64,000 nucleotides of DNA from Corynebacterium aurimucosum ATCC 700975 (GTDB lineage Bacteria; Actinomycetota; Actinomycetes; Mycobacteriales; Mycobacteriaceae), in the NCBI RefSeq assembly GCF_000022905.1, contig NC_012590.1, forward strand, positions 1,798,001 through 1,862,000, in the 5' to 3' direction. Shown here piece after piece: positions 38,844-50,741 of the stretch. Each line of letters starts with the position of its first letter. The stretch's first letter is position 1. The translations under genes were made by a program, and so were the position numbers. Under the pieces are notes generated by a model. The model saw nothing but the letters and a program-made list of their open reading frames with translations. It did not search any database and had not been told where the DNA came from.

Positions 38844-39554
38844 TTAACCTAGCGGGCGCTCTCCCATAATTCCGGTTCCGACACGCACGATATCCGTTCC
38901 AGATGCAATCGCTGCCTCCATGTCAGCGCTCATTCCAGCGGACATTTTCAGGTCCCGCCCAAGCTTGGCCGCGGCCTCATCCGTCAGGGCCCGCACCTGC
39001 GCGAATACCTCCGCCGGTTCACTCTCCAGCGGGGGAACCACCATGAAGCCACACAGCTGCAGGTTCTCCAGATCGTCGACGACTTCCACCAGAGCAGGCA
39101 CATCCTCCAGCGGGCAGCCGCCGCGCGCGGTATCACCGTCGGCGGAGACCTGAATATAGACCGGAAGACTGTCCTGGCGCTGCCCGCGTTCCTGGGCAAG
39201 CGCCACGCCGCGGTCAAGCCCTCGGGCCAGCTTCTCCGAGTCGAGGGAATGCACACTGTGCGCCCACCGCGCTACGTGGTTCGCCTTCTTGGTTTGAACC
39301 TGTCCAATCATGTGGAAACGCATCTCGGGCAAGGCCTCCGCCTTCGCGCGGGCCTCCTGCTCGCGGTTTTCCGCCACATCCGTTATCCCTAGCTCTGCCA
39401 GCAGCGCGATGTCTTCGGCGGGGTGAAACTTTGTCACTGGCAGCAGCTGTGGGGCGGGGCGGCGAGCAGCCTCTGCGAAACGTTGAATATCCGCGCGGGT
39501 GCGCTCCAGGCCAGCCCGCAATTCTTCACGGCGAGCAGTATCGTTATTAGGCAT
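38844..39554 (-). CDS. yggS: YggS-type PLP homeostasis protein
   Basis: Members of this family bind pyridoxal phosphate and balance its pools. The 236-aa product has PLP-Lys in PQLLPVTKFHPAEDIALL, GENREQ-like ITDVAENREQEA, RFHMIGQVQTKKANHVARW, and C-terminal LKMSAGMSADMEAAIASGTDIVRVG. GGAGG lies 4-5 nt before the ATG, which overlaps the pgeF stop (TAATG), so the two are coupled. Confidence 0.93.
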   Translation of the reverse strand: MPNNDTARREELRAGLERTRADIQRFAEAARRPAPQLLPVTKFHPAEDIALLAELGITDVAENREQEARAKAEALPEMRFHMIGQVQTKKANHVARWAHSVHSLDSEKLARGLDRGVALAQERGQRQDSLPVYIQVSADGDTARGGCPLEDVPALVEVVDDLENLQLCGFMVVPPLESEPAEVFAQVRALTDEAAAKLGRDLKMSAGMSADMEAAIASGTDIVRVGTGIMGERPLG

Positions 39555-40294
39555 TAATCCTCCAACCAAATCACGCCCGCTTGGCGTCCAGTGACGCCCT
39601 CGCGGCGATAAGAAAAGAAATCTGTGTCCTCAATCGTGCAGCGCGGATCCGACTCAATGGCCGTGATTCCCATCCCCATCAGCTGATGAATCAGACCTGC
39701 GCGCACATCAACTCCCCACGTTCCAGAAGAGGTCCGGGTTTGGGAACCGGGCAGGTGCTTCTCGACGTCCTCCGCCATCTGCTCCGGAACCTCATAGTTA
39801 CGCCCAGACGCTGCCGGCCCCATGAGCACTTGGATCGACGAAGGGATAGCCCCCAGCTCAATCATCGCGTTGACCGTGTTCCGGACGATTCCGTTACGCG
39901 CGCCCAGGCGTCCGGCGTGGGCGGCACCGATGACGCCCGCGGAAACGTCGACAAGCAGCACTGGCGTGCAATCAGCCACGAGCACGCCCAAGCCTAGGCG
40001 TTTTTCGGTGGTCACCACTGCATCGGTAGCAGGGACAGGCTTCTTCGCGCCACGACGCTCGGCGCCCACGACCGTCACAGTATTAGTGTGCAGCTGCTCC
40101 ATCCACACGATGTCCTCTAAGCCCGTTGCTCGGAGAAGTCTCTCGCGATTGGCGGCCACAGCAGCGGGGTCATCACCGACGTGATCACCTAAGTTGAAAG
40201 ATTCATAGGGGGACGACGACGCCCCGCCAGCACGGGTTGTAAACACCATGCGGACGGGGCGTCGTGCTGCGTGTGCTTCCTCGTTTACTGGCAT
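39554..40294 (-). CDS. pgeF: PgeF/YfiH laccase-domain protein (peptidoglycan editing factor)
   Basis: In E. coli this family removes wrongly incorporated residues from cell-wall precursors; older annotation calls it polyphenol oxidase. The 246-aa protein has the family motifs TRAGGASSSPYESFNLGDHVGDD, QLHTNTVTVV, ADCTPVLLVD with the Cys and HAGRLGARNGIV with the His of the zinc site. It lies directly after ftsZ (24 bp) and is coupled to yggS. Confidence 0.92.
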   Translation of the reverse strand: MPVNEEAHAARRPVRMVFTTRAGGASSSPYESFNLGDHVGDDPAAVAANRERLLRATGLEDIVWMEQLHTNTVTVVGAERRGAKKPVPATDAVVTTEKRLGLGVLVADCTPVLLVDVSAGVIGAAHAGRLGARNGIVRNTVNAMIELGAIPSSIQVLMGPAASGRNYEVPEQMAEDVEKHLPGSQTRTSSGTWGVDVRAGLIHQLMGMGITAIESDPRCTIEDTDFFSYRREGVTGRQAGVIWLED

Positions 40295-40318
40295 GCACTC
40301 CAGAGTAGCTGGCTGGGA

Positions 40319-41683
40319 CTAGCGCATGAAGGACGGCACGTCGAGATCGTCGTCGCCATCGTCATCGAAGTCACGGCTGTTGCGCTCAGCGGGGCGCGAG
40401 AGGCGGTACTCCTCATCGGCACCACGGCGGTACTCCTCACCACGGAAGCGATCCGAGGTGGTAAACAGTCCGCTCGACGGGGCCGGCTCAGCCGGCTGCT
40501 CGCGCTCATAGGAGTGGCGCGGGGTGTACTCCTCGCGGCCGATGCGCTGGGAGTCAGCTCGCTGCGGTTCGGCGCGGGTGTACTCTTCGCGCGGGGCCTC
40601 GGTGCGGGGTGCTGCGGGGCTCTCTGGCTGTGCTTCAGCGCGGTTTTCGAAGAGGGAACCCGGGCGTGCTGCCGGGGTAGCCTCCGAGCTTTGCTGCTGC
40701 GTCTGGCCAGGCTGTGCCGGCTGGGAGGTCATATTGGCCTGTGCGTCGAAGCCTGTGGCGATGATGGTGACGCGGACTTCGTCTCCGAGGTTGTCATCGA
40801 TGATGGTGCCGAAGATGATGTTGGCATCCTCGTCGGCGCGCTCCTCCACCATGGAGGCGGCCGCGTTGACCTCGTGGAGGCCCAGGTCGGAGCCACCAGC
40901 GATGGACAGCAGAACGCCCTTGGCGCCCTCCATGGTCGACTCCAGCAGCGGGGAGTTAATAGCCTGCTCGGCGGCATTGAGCGCGCGGTTATCCCCACGG
41001 GCAAAGCCGATGCCCATGAGGGCGGAACCAGCGTCGGACATGACGGAGCGAACGTCCGCAAAGTCGACGTTGATCATGCCCGGGATGGTGATGAGGTTGG
41101 TAATACCCTGCACACCATTGTGCAGAACTTCATCGGCGGCGCGGAAGGCTTCGACGATGGACAGCTCCTCGCCGCCCAGCTGCATGAGGCGATCATTCGG
41201 GATAACGATGAGGGTATCGCAGACCTCGCGCAGCTCTTCGATGCCGGCCATGGCCTGACGGGTGCGGCGCGCGCCCTCGAACTTGAACGGGCGGGTAACA
41301 ACACCGACGGTCAGAGCACCCATCTTCTTCGCGATGGAGGCAACGACAGGAGCTGCACCGGTACCGGTTCCGCCGCCCTCGCCAGCGGTGACGAAGACCA
41401 TATCGGAGCCCTGGAGGGCGTCTTCGATTTCGGTCTTGTGATCCTCCGCGGAGGTCTTACCTACCTCCGGGTTAGCGCCGGCGCCGAGGCCGCGGGTGGC
41501 CTCGCGTCCGATGTCGAGTTTGGTATCCGCATCGGAGAAAATCAGCGCCTGGGAATCGGTGTTGATCGCCACGAACTGGACTCCCTTGAGCCCTTCTTCG
41601 ATCATGCGGTTGACAGCGTTGACACCGCCGCCGCCGACGCCGACGACCTTGATGTCCGCGAGGTTGTTGCTAGATGAGATCAT
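40319..41683 (-). CDS. ftsZ: Cell division GTPase FtsZ
   Basis: FtsZ polymerises into the cytokinetic ring. The 454-aa protein has the tubulin signature [11 protein letters not shown] (about 102-112), [15 protein letters not shown] at the N-terminus, and the T7-loop region [11 protein letters not shown]. After about residue 320 comes a long charged linker with several RxEEY-type units, then an acidic end [17 protein letters not shown], the conserved peptide for SepF and FtsW contacts. The upstream 206-bp gap carries a hairpin and probably a promoter. Confidence 0.97.
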   Translation of the reverse strand: MISSSNNLADIKVVGVGGGGVNAVNRMIEEGLKGVQFVAINTDSQALIFSDADTKLDIGREATRGLGAGANPEVGKTSAEDHKTEIEDALQGSDMVFVTAGEGGGTGTGAAPVVASIAKKMGALTVGVVTRPFKFEGARRTRQAMAGIEELREVCDTLIVIPNDRLMQLGGEELSIVEAFRAADEVLHNGVQGITNLITIPGMINVDFADVRSVMSDAGSALMGIGFARGDNRALNAAEQAINSPLLESTMEGAKGVLLSIAGGSDLGLHEVNAAASMVEERADEDANIIFGTIIDDNLGDEVRVTIIATGFDAQANMTSQPAQPGQTQQQSSEATPAARPGSLFENRAEAQPESPAAPRTEAPREEYTRAEPQRADSQRIGREEYTPRHSYEREQPAEPAPSSGLFTTSDRFRGEEYRRGADEEYRLSRPAERNSRDFDDDGDDDLDVPSFMR

Positions 41684-41731
41684 ACGAGGGTCTCTTGCCT
41701 TTCGAATAAGGTTTTAATGTAAACGAGGAGG

Positions 41732-41752
41732 CGCCTCTTTTCGCGAGAGGCG
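41732..41752 (-). promoter_or_regulatory. Hairpin in the ftsZ leader
   Basis: The 7-bp stem CGCCTCT (41732-41738) / AGAGGCG (41746-41752), about 50-70 bp before the ftsZ start in the ftsQ-ftsZ gap (41684-41889). It may be a leader structure or a partial terminator. Confidence 0.35.
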
Positions 41753-41889
41753 GTTACATCCATCTTTAACGACAACGGGGTAATTTCGGCGCACATTTTG
41801 CCGCGTGTCGGTACCCTCAACCTCTACTTTAGGGTTGCTGACATGCGATTTTCTTAACAGGCGCCCCACCCGTCCCACTCACGACGCCC

Positions 41890-42549
41890 CTAGCGGCGAG
41901 TCACCAGCGACGGGTTAGAAATGTTCCAGGATTCGCCCTCGAGCTTGAGCACATCTTCGAAAGCAATCGCCTTGTTCTTATTGTCTTCGGAGGCCCCCCA
42001 AAAGATGGTTTTCTCATCCTCAGTGTGGAAGGTCAGCGAATACCTATCTTTGATCTCGAGGGTCGTCACCTTCTCCCGGATCGGCGCGGGGAGGGCTGCA
42101 ACGGCCTCGACCGCCGCCTGCATCTCCGGGGATCCGGAGTCTGTGCTACCGGTCAGTTCCACGGCCTCGGGTGGTGCTTCATCTTCCACAAATTCCTTGC
42201 CGTGATTATCCACGAGCACCGTCGTACCACCATTGCGGACAAAGGCCACTGCCTCATGCTCGGTGACTTCAATGTGCACCGTCGACGGGAATGCCCGCGA
42301 TACCGTCGCGCTTTCTACCCACGGGATCGACGCCACGCCCCGCGCGGCCTCGCGAGCATCCAAGCGCGCGAGGTTCGAGCCCTTGGCGACGCCACTAGCC
42401 TGCTCCACATCCTCAGCAGCGACGTGATCGTTTCCCACCACCTCGAAGGATTTCACCGTGAGGATAGGAAAAAGCCACACTGCTGCTGCAGCGATGACCG
42501 CTACGAGTAGCACCACGCCCACCGCGAGCGCCCCAGTCTTTTTAGACAT
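41890..42549 (-). CDS. ftsQ: Cell division protein FtsQ
   Basis: FtsQ is a bitopic scaffold of the divisome. The 219-aa protein has a short cytosolic N-terminus, a membrane helix (about 6-27), a POTRA domain (about 30-98; [25 protein letters not shown]) and a beta domain. The ATG at 42549 has AAGGA 5 nt upstream and overlaps the murC 3' end by 8 bp. Confidence 0.93.
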
Positions 42550-44032
42550 TCGGTTCCTTCGGCTCTTCTGCCTCATTGTTGCGTCCCAGCTCGGACAAAA
42601 TCTCGCCGGCTACGTAGGTAACCGTGCCCGCACCAATCGTGAGGACGATATCACCAGACTGTGCCAGGGAAATGACGTCGCCAGCGGCTTCGGAGAAATC
42701 GGGTTCGAAGATGACCGGCATGTCCTCCGGCATCTTATCGGTGATGATGCGGGAGGTAATTCCTTCAACCGGTTGCTCGCGGGCCCCGTAGATGTCGAGG
42801 ACGACGGCGGCGTCGGCAAGCGCCAAGGCCTGAGCAAACTCCGCGTCGAACTTCATTGTCCTGGAGTACAGATGCGGCTGGAAGCAGGCGATAACGCGCG
42901 CCCCCTCCCCCTCCGCATCCGCCTTCGCACGGGCTGCATTAAGTACTGCGGATACCTCCGTAGGGTGGTGCGCATAATCGTCGAAGACTCGGATTCCGCG
43001 CTCGCTGCCGCGGTACTCGAAGCGGCGGCGCACACCAGTAAAGTCGGTCAGGCCCGCGGCCAATTCCGCTGGGTCTCCGCCAGCCAGCGCGCCGGCCAGC
43101 AGCGCCGCCGCCGAGTTGAGCACCATGTGATGCCCGGGGACGTGCAGGTCATAGGACAGCTCCTGTGGCGCCTGCCCCGGCAAAGCCAGGCGAACGCGGA
43201 TGTGCGCGCCGGCGGCGGAAACGGTTTCCTCCAGAATCTCCGCTGCGAGGGGCACAGCAGAATCTTCGTCTACCGCACTGCCTGCGCCGTAGCCCAGCAC
43301 CTGAATACCGCGCTGTGCCGCGCGCTCGCCGGTGGTAGCTGCCTGTGCGTCTTCGAGGCAGACTACCAAGTAACCGCCCTCAACAACACGGTCCGCGAAA
43401 TCATCAAAGACCTGGTAGTAGCTTTCCGCGGTGCCGAAATAGTCCAGGTGATCCGGCTCGATATTGGTGATCACCGCCACGTAGGGGCTGTAGCGCAAAA
43501 GTGAAGCATCGGATTCATCGGCTTCCGCAACGAAAGCATCACCCGTACCGCCGTGTGCGTTGGTTCCGGCACGGTTGAGCTGGCCACCGATGGCGAAGGA
43601 GGGGTCGAGGCCCGCCTGCTGCAGCGCGGACACTGCCATGGAGGTGGTCGAGGTCTTTCCGTGCGTACCGGCCAGTAGGACCTGGCGGTGGCCTTCCATC
43701 AGCTCAGCCAGCAGGTCTGAACGGCGGATGACCGGGATTCCGGCCTCGCGCGCAGCAGTGAGCTCGGGATTGTCTTGTGGGATGGCGGCGAAGGAGGTCA
43801 CGACCACCGTAGGTTTATCACCTGCCAGGTCAAGGTTTTCAGCGGCATGGCCGATGGCGATGTGCGCACCCATCGTGCGGAGGACGTCGACAGCCGTCGA
43901 TTTCTTAACGTCCGAGCCGGTCACGACCGCGCCTCGGCTAACCAGAATGCGCGCGAGGCCGGACATGCCGGAGCCTCCGATACCGACGAAGTGGACGCGG
44001 GACAGGTCCGTGGTGGCAGGGGTATCAGTCAT
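42542..44032 (-). CDS. murC: UDP-N-acetylmuramate-L-alanine ligase
   Basis: MurC adds the first amino acid (L-Ala) to UDP-MurNAc. The 496-aa protein has a Rossmann start ([18 protein letters not shown]), the ATP loop [11 protein letters not shown] near 122, [30 protein letters not shown], and the C-terminal [13 protein letters not shown] 44032 is preferred over 44053 because GAAGGA lies between them at proper spacing. Confidence 0.96.
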
Positions 44033-44070
44033 GGTGAAAATTCCTTCTTTCATAAACCTGTACTGTGCGT

Positions 44071-45156
44071 CTAGCCGCGGTTCTCGGCGGCGACACGCTG
44101 CGCGATGCGCTCAGCGATGATGGCTGCAACCTCGCCGGCTGTGCTGGCATCAGCGGCAGCACGCATGGCCGACAAAGCTTCGGGGTGGTCAAGGATAGCG
44201 CGAACCTCGGCGACGAGGCGCTTAGAGGTCAGCTCGGCGTCCGGAACCTGAACCGCGGCACCGGATTCCACCAGCGCGCGCGAGTTCAGAGCCTGTTCAC
44301 CATTGCCATGCGGCAGCGGCACATAAAGCGCGGGCAGACCAGCCGCGGAAACCTCTGCCACCGTCATCGCTCCGGAACGGCAGACCATGAGGTCAGCAAC
44401 GGCCAGAGCGCCAGCCATGTCATCGATATAGGGCACCGCGGTGTAGTGCTCGCGCGCAGCCGGCGCCTCGTTCTTTTTGCCATAAGCGTGTAGCACCTGA
44501 AAATCTCGGCACAGGTCATCGAGTGCGCCGGCAACGGCAGTGTTGATGCTCACCGCTCCCTGTGAACCGCCGGTAACCACGATCGTCGGGCGATGCGCGT
44601 CGAGGTTCCAGTTCTGGCGCGCAGCAGCCGCCTTTGCGCCGTCTGGATCCTCACCCATCCCCGGACGCACGGGAATTCCCAAGACCTCACCGGGCATACC
44701 GGAGCCTTCCTGCGCGTTAATACCCGTGCCACCGAGGCGCACCCCCAGCTTGTTGGCCATGCCGGCCAAAGCATTCGTCTCGAGCACGAAGAACGGGATG
44801 CCCAGAGACTTCGCTGCCAGGTACGCCGGCGCAGCAACGTACCCTCCGGTGCCAAAGACCACATTGGCACCGACGTCCTTGAGAACCGCGCGGGTTTCCC
44901 GAACAGACTTGAGGACCCGCCACGGCAGCTTCGCGGCATCTACGTTGATCTTGCGTGGAACTGGGACCGGTGTAATCATGCGCAAATCGACGCCACGCGC
45001 CGGCACGATATCGCTTTCCAAACCTCGTGGGGTTCCTAGAGCGGTGACTCGCGCGCCGTGGCGCTGGCGCAGCTCCTCCCCCACCGCGAGCGCTGGTTCG
45101 ATGTGTCCGGCAGTGCCGCCACCTGCGATGACGACGGAAATCGGCGTGTCATTCAT
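44071..45156 (-). CDS. murG: Lipid II synthase MurG (GlcNAc transferase)
   Basis: MurG transfers GlcNAc from UDP-GlcNAc to lipid I at the inner membrane face. The 361-aa GT28 protein has the N-terminal loop [18 protein letters not shown], the second G-rich loop [13 protein letters not shown], and the donor site [26 protein letters not shown]. The ATG has no strong ribosome-binding site. Confidence 0.95.
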
Positions 45157-45185
45157 GCACTACACGCTACCAGCGCCGCGCTTTC

Positions 45186-46667
45186 TTACCGTCGCTCGCC
45201 GCGCCGATACTCCCGGCGATACTCCCGCCGCGGCTCCCCCTGCGGCGCTTGCGAGCGTGCAGAGCGCCCCGTTACTGCACGCCCAAATCTTTCCTCGCGG
45301 CTGCGCTCAACATGGCGCTGGGGGCGGTCGCGGTGCGCGCGCTGAGAGCGCGTAGCTTCTTTGCCTTCGCGTGGGGCTCGATGCGCCCCGCCGCGCCGCT
45401 CGTTAGGCGGTGTGGGCTCGGGGATGAAGAAGAGTCGGTCGAAGAGCGGGCGCCCAAAGTTCTGCATGGCGGAAACCTGCAGCGGCTCGTGGCGCGCCAC
45501 ATTGCACAGCAGGCCCATCGAGCCAATCGTGATCACTGCGGCCGTACCACCCGCGGAAATCATCGGCAGCTGGATACCCGTCACCGGCAGCACGCCGATC
45601 ACGTAGCCGATGTTAATGAATGCCTGCACGACAACACCCACCGCCAACGTGGCGGCCAGCAAAGACTGGAATTGGTCCTGGGCGCGCGTTGCCGCCCGCA
45701 GCCCGAAATAGCCCAGCACGGCGAACAGCCCGATGACAAGGGCACCGCCCCACAGGCCCAGTTCCTCACCAATGATGGCGAAGACGAAGTCATTCTTCGC
45801 CTCTGGGAGGTAGAACCACTTGGCGCGTGACTGGCCGAGGCCAACGCCCCAGAAGCCGCCGTCGGCAAGCGAAAGAAAGCCCTGGTAAGCCTGGAAACCG
45901 GTACCTTGTGTGTCCTCGATATTGCCGCGCAGCGCATCGAAATAAGTGTGAAAGCGGTGCGAGCGGAAGCCGCCGGCCAAGAAGACGGTGACCATACCGA
46001 TGGCGCCGAAGACACCGACGACGGTCGGAACGCGCCAGTCCACACCCGCGAAAACCAGGGTGAACACGACGATGAGGGCGAAGGAGACGCCCATACCGAG
46101 ATCGCCCTGGGCCACAATCAGCACGAACATGATGCCGGCGATGATGGAGTACATCATGAAAGGGTCCGTCAGGCGCATCGAGCGGTGCGTCTTATCCGCC
46201 AGCGCTGAGGCGCCGTACATGCCCACGGCCACACGGGCGAACTCAGAGGGCTGGAATGCCACACCACCAGGCAGCATGATCCACGATTGCGAACCGACCT
46301 CCGCACGACCGGTACCAATGCCGGGTACGAGGACGAGGATAAGAAGCAGGATGGATAGCCCCAAGAACCACGGCACGAGTGCCCGGAGCGTGCGGGGCGA
46401 CATGCGCAGACCGATCCAAAACACGATGAGGCCGGCGATAACGAGCACGCACTGGCGCAGAGCAGCTGACCACGGGCTATCGGTCTCTGACAGAGACGTC
46501 GCCATCGACGAAGAGAAGGCCATGAGGACGCCGATGCCGATGAGCGAAAAAATGGCGATGCGCAGCACTAAATAGTCGAGCCCGGGGTAGGCGCGGAGGC
46601 GCTCGCGGAGATCACGCAGGTGGTATCCCAGCGTGCGTTGTGGCTTCTGGGTGCTGGTGGCGGTCAC
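45186..46667 (-). CDS. ftsW: Septal peptidoglycan polymerase FtsW with Arg-rich tail
   Basis: FtsW is the SEDS-family glycosyltransferase that works with FtsI at the septum. The 493-aa protein has about ten membrane helices and the SEDS signatures QPSEFARVAVGMYGA, GDLGMGVSFALIVVF and TGIQLPMISAGGTAAV. The last 75 residues are cytosolic and extremely arginine-rich, ending in duplicated REYRREYRRGERR-type units coded by a short tandem repeat (45187-45240). The GTG start at 46667 has TAGGAG 6 nt upstream. Confidence 0.95.
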   Translation of the reverse strand: MTATSTQKPQRTLGYHLRDLRERLRAYPGLDYLVLRIAIFSLIGIGVLMAFSSSMATSLSETDSPWSAALRQCVLVIAGLIVFWIGLRMSPRTLRALVPWFLGLSILLLILVLVPGIGTGRAEVGSQSWIMLPGGVAFQPSEFARVAVGMYGASALADKTHRSMRLTDPFMMYSIIAGIMFVLIVAQGDLGMGVSFALIVVFTLVFAGVDWRVPTVVGVFGAIGMVTVFLAGGFRSHRFHTYFDALRGNIEDTQGTGFQAYQGFLSLADGGFWGVGLGQSRAKWFYLPEAKNDFVFAIIGEELGLWGGALVIGLFAVLGYFGLRAATRAQDQFQSLLAATLAVGVVVQAFINIGYVIGVLPVTGIQLPMISAGGTAAVITIGSMGLLCNVARHEPLQVSAMQNFGRPLFDRLFFIPEPTPPNERRGGAHRAPREGKEATRSQRAHRDRPQRHVERSREERFGRAVTGRSARSQAPQGEPRREYRREYRRGERR

Positions 46668-46681
46668 GGGTGCTCCTAGCG

Positions 46682-48073
46682 CTAGCGGGCGAGGCGGCGG
46701 GCAGCGGCGGCAAAGATATCGCCGCGCTGGCCCATACCGGTGTACATGTCCAACGATGCCGCAGCGGGTGCTAAAAGCACGGTATCGCCGGCGTCGGCGT
46801 GTTGCACGGCGGCGGACACTGCCTGTTCCATTGCTGCTTCCGGATCGTGGCTATCCACGATGACAACGGGCACGTGTGGCGCTGCCTTCACGAGGGCTTG
46901 GGCAAGCACATGCTTGTCGACGCCCACCAGAACCGCCGTCTTCAGTCGCGCGGCATGGGTGCGCAACAGTTCCGAGACATCAGCGCCTTTCAGCTGGCCA
47001 CCGGCCACCCACACCACGGAGTCCAACCCGCGCATAGCGACCTCCGCGGCATGTGGGTTCGTTGCCTTGGAATTGTCGATGTAGGTCACGCCAGCGTGGC
47101 GGTGAACGATCTCCCCGCGGTGTCCTGCCACCACGTAGGCGCTGAGTCCCTCCGCGATGGATTCCGGTTGAGCACCGGCGAGAGCCGCGACTGCCGACGC
47201 GGCAGCGGCATCCAGCACGCCGGCCAGACCGGCGGGTTGGATGGTGGTGACATCGTCCACCACGGCGGATTTCATCCCCGCAACCTCGTTGACGAGGAGG
47301 CTGCCGGTGCTCACGCCTACTTCACCTGCGGCAGGCTCAGCATGGCTGAAAGCGGTGGCGCCGGGAAGAGAAGCAGCAAGCACTCGAACGTGCTCATCTT
47401 CCTTGCCGTAGACGGCATGCTGTCCGCGCAAAATCTTGGCCTTGTCCGCGGCATAGGCCTCGAAGGAGCCGTGCCAATCCAAGTGGTCGTCGGCGAGGTT
47501 AAGCAGCGCCCCGACTTCTGGGCGCAGGTGGGAGGACCAATGCAGTTGGAAAGAAGAAAGCTCCGCCACGAGGATGTCCACGCGGGGCTCGGCGGCCAAG
47601 GCATCAAAAGATGAGACACCGATATTACCTACGGCTTGCGCGCGCTGTCCGGAGCGTTGCTCGTCGGCAGCCATGATGGCGGCGAGCATGCCGGTAGTCG
47701 TGGTCTTGCCGTTGGTGCCGGTGATCGCGAGCCAGCGGCGCGGGGCACCAAAAACTTCTGCTTGGTCGAGGCGGTAGGCCAGCTCGACATCGCCGATCAC
47801 CTCAAGGCCGCGGGAAGCTGCGGCGGCGAGCAGCGGTGAATCTGGCCGCCACCCCGGCGAGGTGACGACGAGCGAGTATCCAGCTAGGTCCACCGCAGAC
47901 GTGTCCACGGTGGCAACGCCCAACTCTGCGGCGATGCGGCTGCGGGAGTCCTCGTTGCCATCGGCCACCGTTAAGTCCACGCCCAAGCTGGACAGGACTG
48001 CCGCGCACCCGCGGCCGGAGACGCCTGCGCCGGCGATGAGGACGTGACCGGAGAGGAAGTCTGGGCGCGTCAT
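46682..48073 (-). CDS. murD: UDP-MurNAc-L-alanine-D-glutamate ligase
   Basis: MurD adds D-Glu to the muropeptide precursor. The 463-aa protein has [17 protein letters not shown], the ATP loop [12 protein letters not shown] near 119, [21 protein letters not shown], and [16 protein letters not shown]. The ATG overlaps the mraY stop as ATGA. Confidence 0.95.
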   Translation of the reverse strand: MTRPDFLSGHVLIAGAGVSGRGCAAVLSSLGVDLTVADGNEDSRSRIAAELGVATVDTSAVDLAGYSLVVTSPGWRPDSPLLAAAASRGLEVIGDVELAYRLDQAEVFGAPRRWLAITGTNGKTTTTGMLAAIMAADEQRSGQRAQAVGNIGVSSFDALAAEPRVDILVAELSSFQLHWSSHLRPEVGALLNLADDHLDWHGSFEAYAADKAKILRGQHAVYGKEDEHVRVLAASLPGATAFSHAEPAAGEVGVSTGSLLVNEVAGMKSAVVDDVTTIQPAGLAGVLDAAAASAVAALAGAQPESIAEGLSAYVVAGHRGEIVHRHAGVTYIDNSKATNPHAAEVAMRGLDSVVWVAGGQLKGADVSELLRTHAARLKTAVLVGVDKHVLAQALVKAAPHVPVVIVDSHDPEAAMEQAVSAAVQHADAGDTVLLAPAAASLDMYTGMGQRGDIFAAAARRLAR

Positions 48074-49182
48074 GCCCCTACTCCTATGCCGGAGGCGGTG
48101 AGCCAATCACCGTAGAAGATAGCCACGCCGGCCATCGCCGCCATGGCTGCTAGGAGCCAGAAGCGCACAACGACGGCCGTTTCCGCCCAACCACCGTTCT
48201 CAAAGTGGTGGTGGATTGGCGCCATACGGAAGAAGCGCTTGCCGGTGGAATGGAAGACCACGATTTGGATAACGACGGAGACTGTTTCGATGACGAACAG
48301 GGCACCGATGATGATCATGAGTAGCTCGGTACGGCTGGTAACGGAAATACCCGCGACCAGACCACCAAGCGCCAAAGAGCCGGTGTCTCCCATGAAGATT
48401 TTGGCGGGCGCGGCATTCCACCAGAGGAAGCCTAGGCAACCGCCCAGGCCTGCGGCCGCAAGCACTGCGAGGTCGAGAGGATCGCGCACCTGGTAGCACC
48501 CAGCAGCAAAGTTAGTGGCGCAGGAATAGCGGAACTGCCAGAAGGTCATCAGCGAATAAGAGCCCATGACAATCGCGGTAACACCCGCCGCGAGGCCGTC
48601 GAGGCCGTCGGTGAGGTTCACCGCGTTCGACCACGCCGCGATGAGAATGTACATGAAGATCAAGAACACGATGGTTCCGATGACCGTGCCGCCGACAGCT
48701 AGGTCGAAAGTCTTCAGGTCGCGGATGAAGGATAGCTTGGTGGAGCCTGGGGTCAGCCCCGCATCGTTGGGGAAACGCAGGACCAAGAAGCCGAAGAGCA
48801 GCGCCAGCACGAGCTGACTGATCAGCTTGGCAGTCTTATTGAGTCCGAGGTTGCGGTGGCGGAAGAGTTTAATGAAGTCATCCGCGAAGCCCACCGCGCC
48901 CAAGCCCAAGGTCAGTCCGAGGACCAGCAAGCCGGAGGCGGTAAAGGCCTCATGCCCGGTCAGCAGGCCATAGAGGCCAGCCACCACATAGGCCACCAAG
49001 ATGCCCGCGAGGATGGCAAGGCCACCCATCGTCGGCGTACCGCGCTTGCGCAGGTGAGACTTGGGGCCATCCTCGCGGATCTCTTGTCCGCGGCCGGTAT
49101 CGGAGAAGTAGCGGATAAGAACCGGGGTGGTAAAGATCGCCACGAGGAAGCTAACCGCACCAGCGATGATGATCTGAGTCAC
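48070..49182 (-). CDS. mraY: Phospho-MurNAc-pentapeptide translocase
   Basis: MraY attaches phospho-MurNAc-pentapeptide to undecaprenyl phosphate, giving lipid I. The 370-aa protein has about ten helices, the Mg-binding [16 protein letters not shown] (about 97-112), [10 protein letters not shown], and the His-rich [16 protein letters not shown]. The start is GTG 49182 with AAAGGA 12 nt upstream. It lies 23 bp after murF. Confidence 0.96.
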   Translation of the reverse strand: MTQIIIAGAVSFLVAIFTTPVLIRYFSDTGRGQEIREDGPKSHLRKRGTPTMGGLAILAGILVAYVVAGLYGLLTGHEAFTASGLLVLGLTLGLGAVGFADDFIKLFRHRNLGLNKTAKLISQLVLALLFGFLVLRFPNDAGLTPGSTKLSFIRDLKTFDLAVGGTVIGTIVFLIFMYILIAAWSNAVNLTDGLDGLAAGVTAIVMGSYSLMTFWQFRYSCATNFAAGCYQVRDPLDLAVLAAAGLGGCLGFLWWNAAPAKIFMGDTGSLALGGLVAGISVTSRTELLMIIIGALFVIETVSVVIQIVVFHSTGKRFFRMAPIHHHFENGGWAETAVVVRFWLLAAMAAMAGVAIFYGDWLTASGIGVGA

Positions 49183-49205
49183 GAGCTTGAAGTCCTTTCT
49201 AGCGG

Positions 49206-50741
49206 CTAACTGTGGTTCAGCTGTTCCGCGACCAACCAGAGACGTTGGGCATTGGAGGCCTTAATCAAGACCACGTCCTTAACGCTACGGCTAGCCCAAT
49301 CATCGACCCCTGCTGGGGCCACGCGCAGTATGCCGTCCACCGCCTGCGCGGCGGCTGCGGCATCGGCGCACACCACTGTATTTATACCTTGCTGCGCAGC
49401 GGCCTCGGCCATCGCCCGGCAGTTGGGGTTCTCCCCTACCGCGATGAGGTGCTCGACGTGGTATTTGGCCAAAAACTCACCGAGCTGGCGGTGCGATTGC
49501 TCTGCATCGCTGCCGAGCTCTCCCATCTCCCCCAACACCGCGATGGAACGGGCGTCGGGGCGCGCTGCTGCGGTATAAGCCAAAGCGGCGATGGCGGCAC
49601 GCATCGAATCGGGGTTGGCATTATAGGAGTCATCAATAATGGTGACGCCATCGCGGCGGGTGCGCACGTCCATGCGGTGCTCGGAGGCGAGGCGGTGACC
49701 GGACAGCGCAGCTGCCACCGTGTCTGCCGATACCCCCAGCTCGATGGCTGCGGCGGCCGCGGCCAGTGCATTAGACACCTGGTGGGAGCCAAAGACTTGG
49801 AGCTTCACAGCAACGGGTTCAGCATCCGGGCTGTGCAGGGTAAAGGAAGGGCGAGCGACGTCATCGAGCACGATATCGGTGGCATAGTACTGCGCTGCCG
49901 GTGCGCCTCCGCGGCGGTTTTCCGTGGAGTAGTACACCACCTTGGCCTCCGTGCGAGGAGCCATGGCAGCGACGAAAGGATCATCGGCGTTGAGGACGGC
50001 TACGCCGCCCGCCTCCGCGTTCGGCAACGCCTCCACCAGCTCTCCCTTGGCCTGCGCGATATTCTCGCGTGAGCCAAATTCGCCGAGGTGCGCGGTACCG
50101 ACGTTCAGAACCACGCCAACGCGCGGCGCGGTGATTTCGGTGAGGTGACGGATGTGCCCGATGCCGCGAGCCGACATCTCCGCCACGAGGTAGCGCGTGT
50201 GCTCATCGCACCGCAGCGCCGTATAGGGCAACCCGATTTCATTGTTGAAGGAGCCGGGCGGAGCGACCGTCTCCCCGACCTCGCGGAAAATGGTGGCGAT
50301 GAGGTCCTTGGTGGACGTCTTACCGGCCGACCCGGTGACACCGACAATAGTGAGGTTTTGCTCTGCGGCAAGGCGTTGCGTTACTGCACGGGCAATCGCA
50401 GACAGCGCTGCGACGACGGCGGCCGCAGACCCATCTTCATCGTTGGCGTAAATATCCGCGTTGGCACCGTCACCCTCGACGCGCCCGTGGGGTTCGACGA
50501 CGATCGCCGGAACGCCCACCGGCCGCGCCGCCAAGACAGCCACGGCGCCTTTATCGATAGCGGTGGTGGCATAGTCATGGCCATCCACGCGGGCTCCGGG
50601 CAGCGCGACGAAGAGGCTGCCTGAGGTGACCTTGCGAGAATCGAATTCGACAAAGCCAGTCACCTGGGTGTCTGGTTCGTCGACGCTATCCAGGCGACCG
50701 CCCGTGATCTCAGCGATCTCAGCGAGGCTTAACGCAATCAT
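49206..50741 (-). CDS. murF: UDP-MurNAc-tripeptide-D-alanyl-D-alanine ligase
   Basis: MurF adds D-Ala-D-Ala to complete the pentapeptide. The 511-aa protein has the ATP loop [12 protein letters not shown] near 137, [25 protein letters not shown], and [15 protein letters not shown]. The ATG overlaps the murE stop as ATGA and has AAGGAG 5 nt upstream. Confidence 0.95.
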   Translation of the reverse strand: MIALSLAEIAEITGGRLDSVDEPDTQVTGFVEFDSRKVTSGSLFVALPGARVDGHDYATTAIDKGAVAVLAARPVGVPAIVVEPHGRVEGDGANADIYANDEDGSAAAVVAALSAIARAVTQRLAAEQNLTIVGVTGSAGKTSTKDLIATIFREVGETVAPPGSFNNEIGLPYTALRCDEHTRYLVAEMSARGIGHIRHLTEITAPRVGVVLNVGTAHLGEFGSRENIAQAKGELVEALPNAEAGGVAVLNADDPFVAAMAPRTEAKVVYYSTENRRGGAPAAQYYATDIVLDDVARPSFTLHSPDAEPVAVKLQVFGSHQVSNALAAAAAAIELGVSADTVAAALSGHRLASEHRMDVRTRRDGVTIIDDSYNANPDSMRAAIAALAYTAAARPDARSIAVLGEMGELGSDAEQSHRQLGEFLAKYHVEHLIAVGENPNCRAMAEAAAQQGINTVVCADAAAAAQAVDGILRVAPAGVDDWASRSVKDVVLIKASNAQRLWLVAEQLNHS

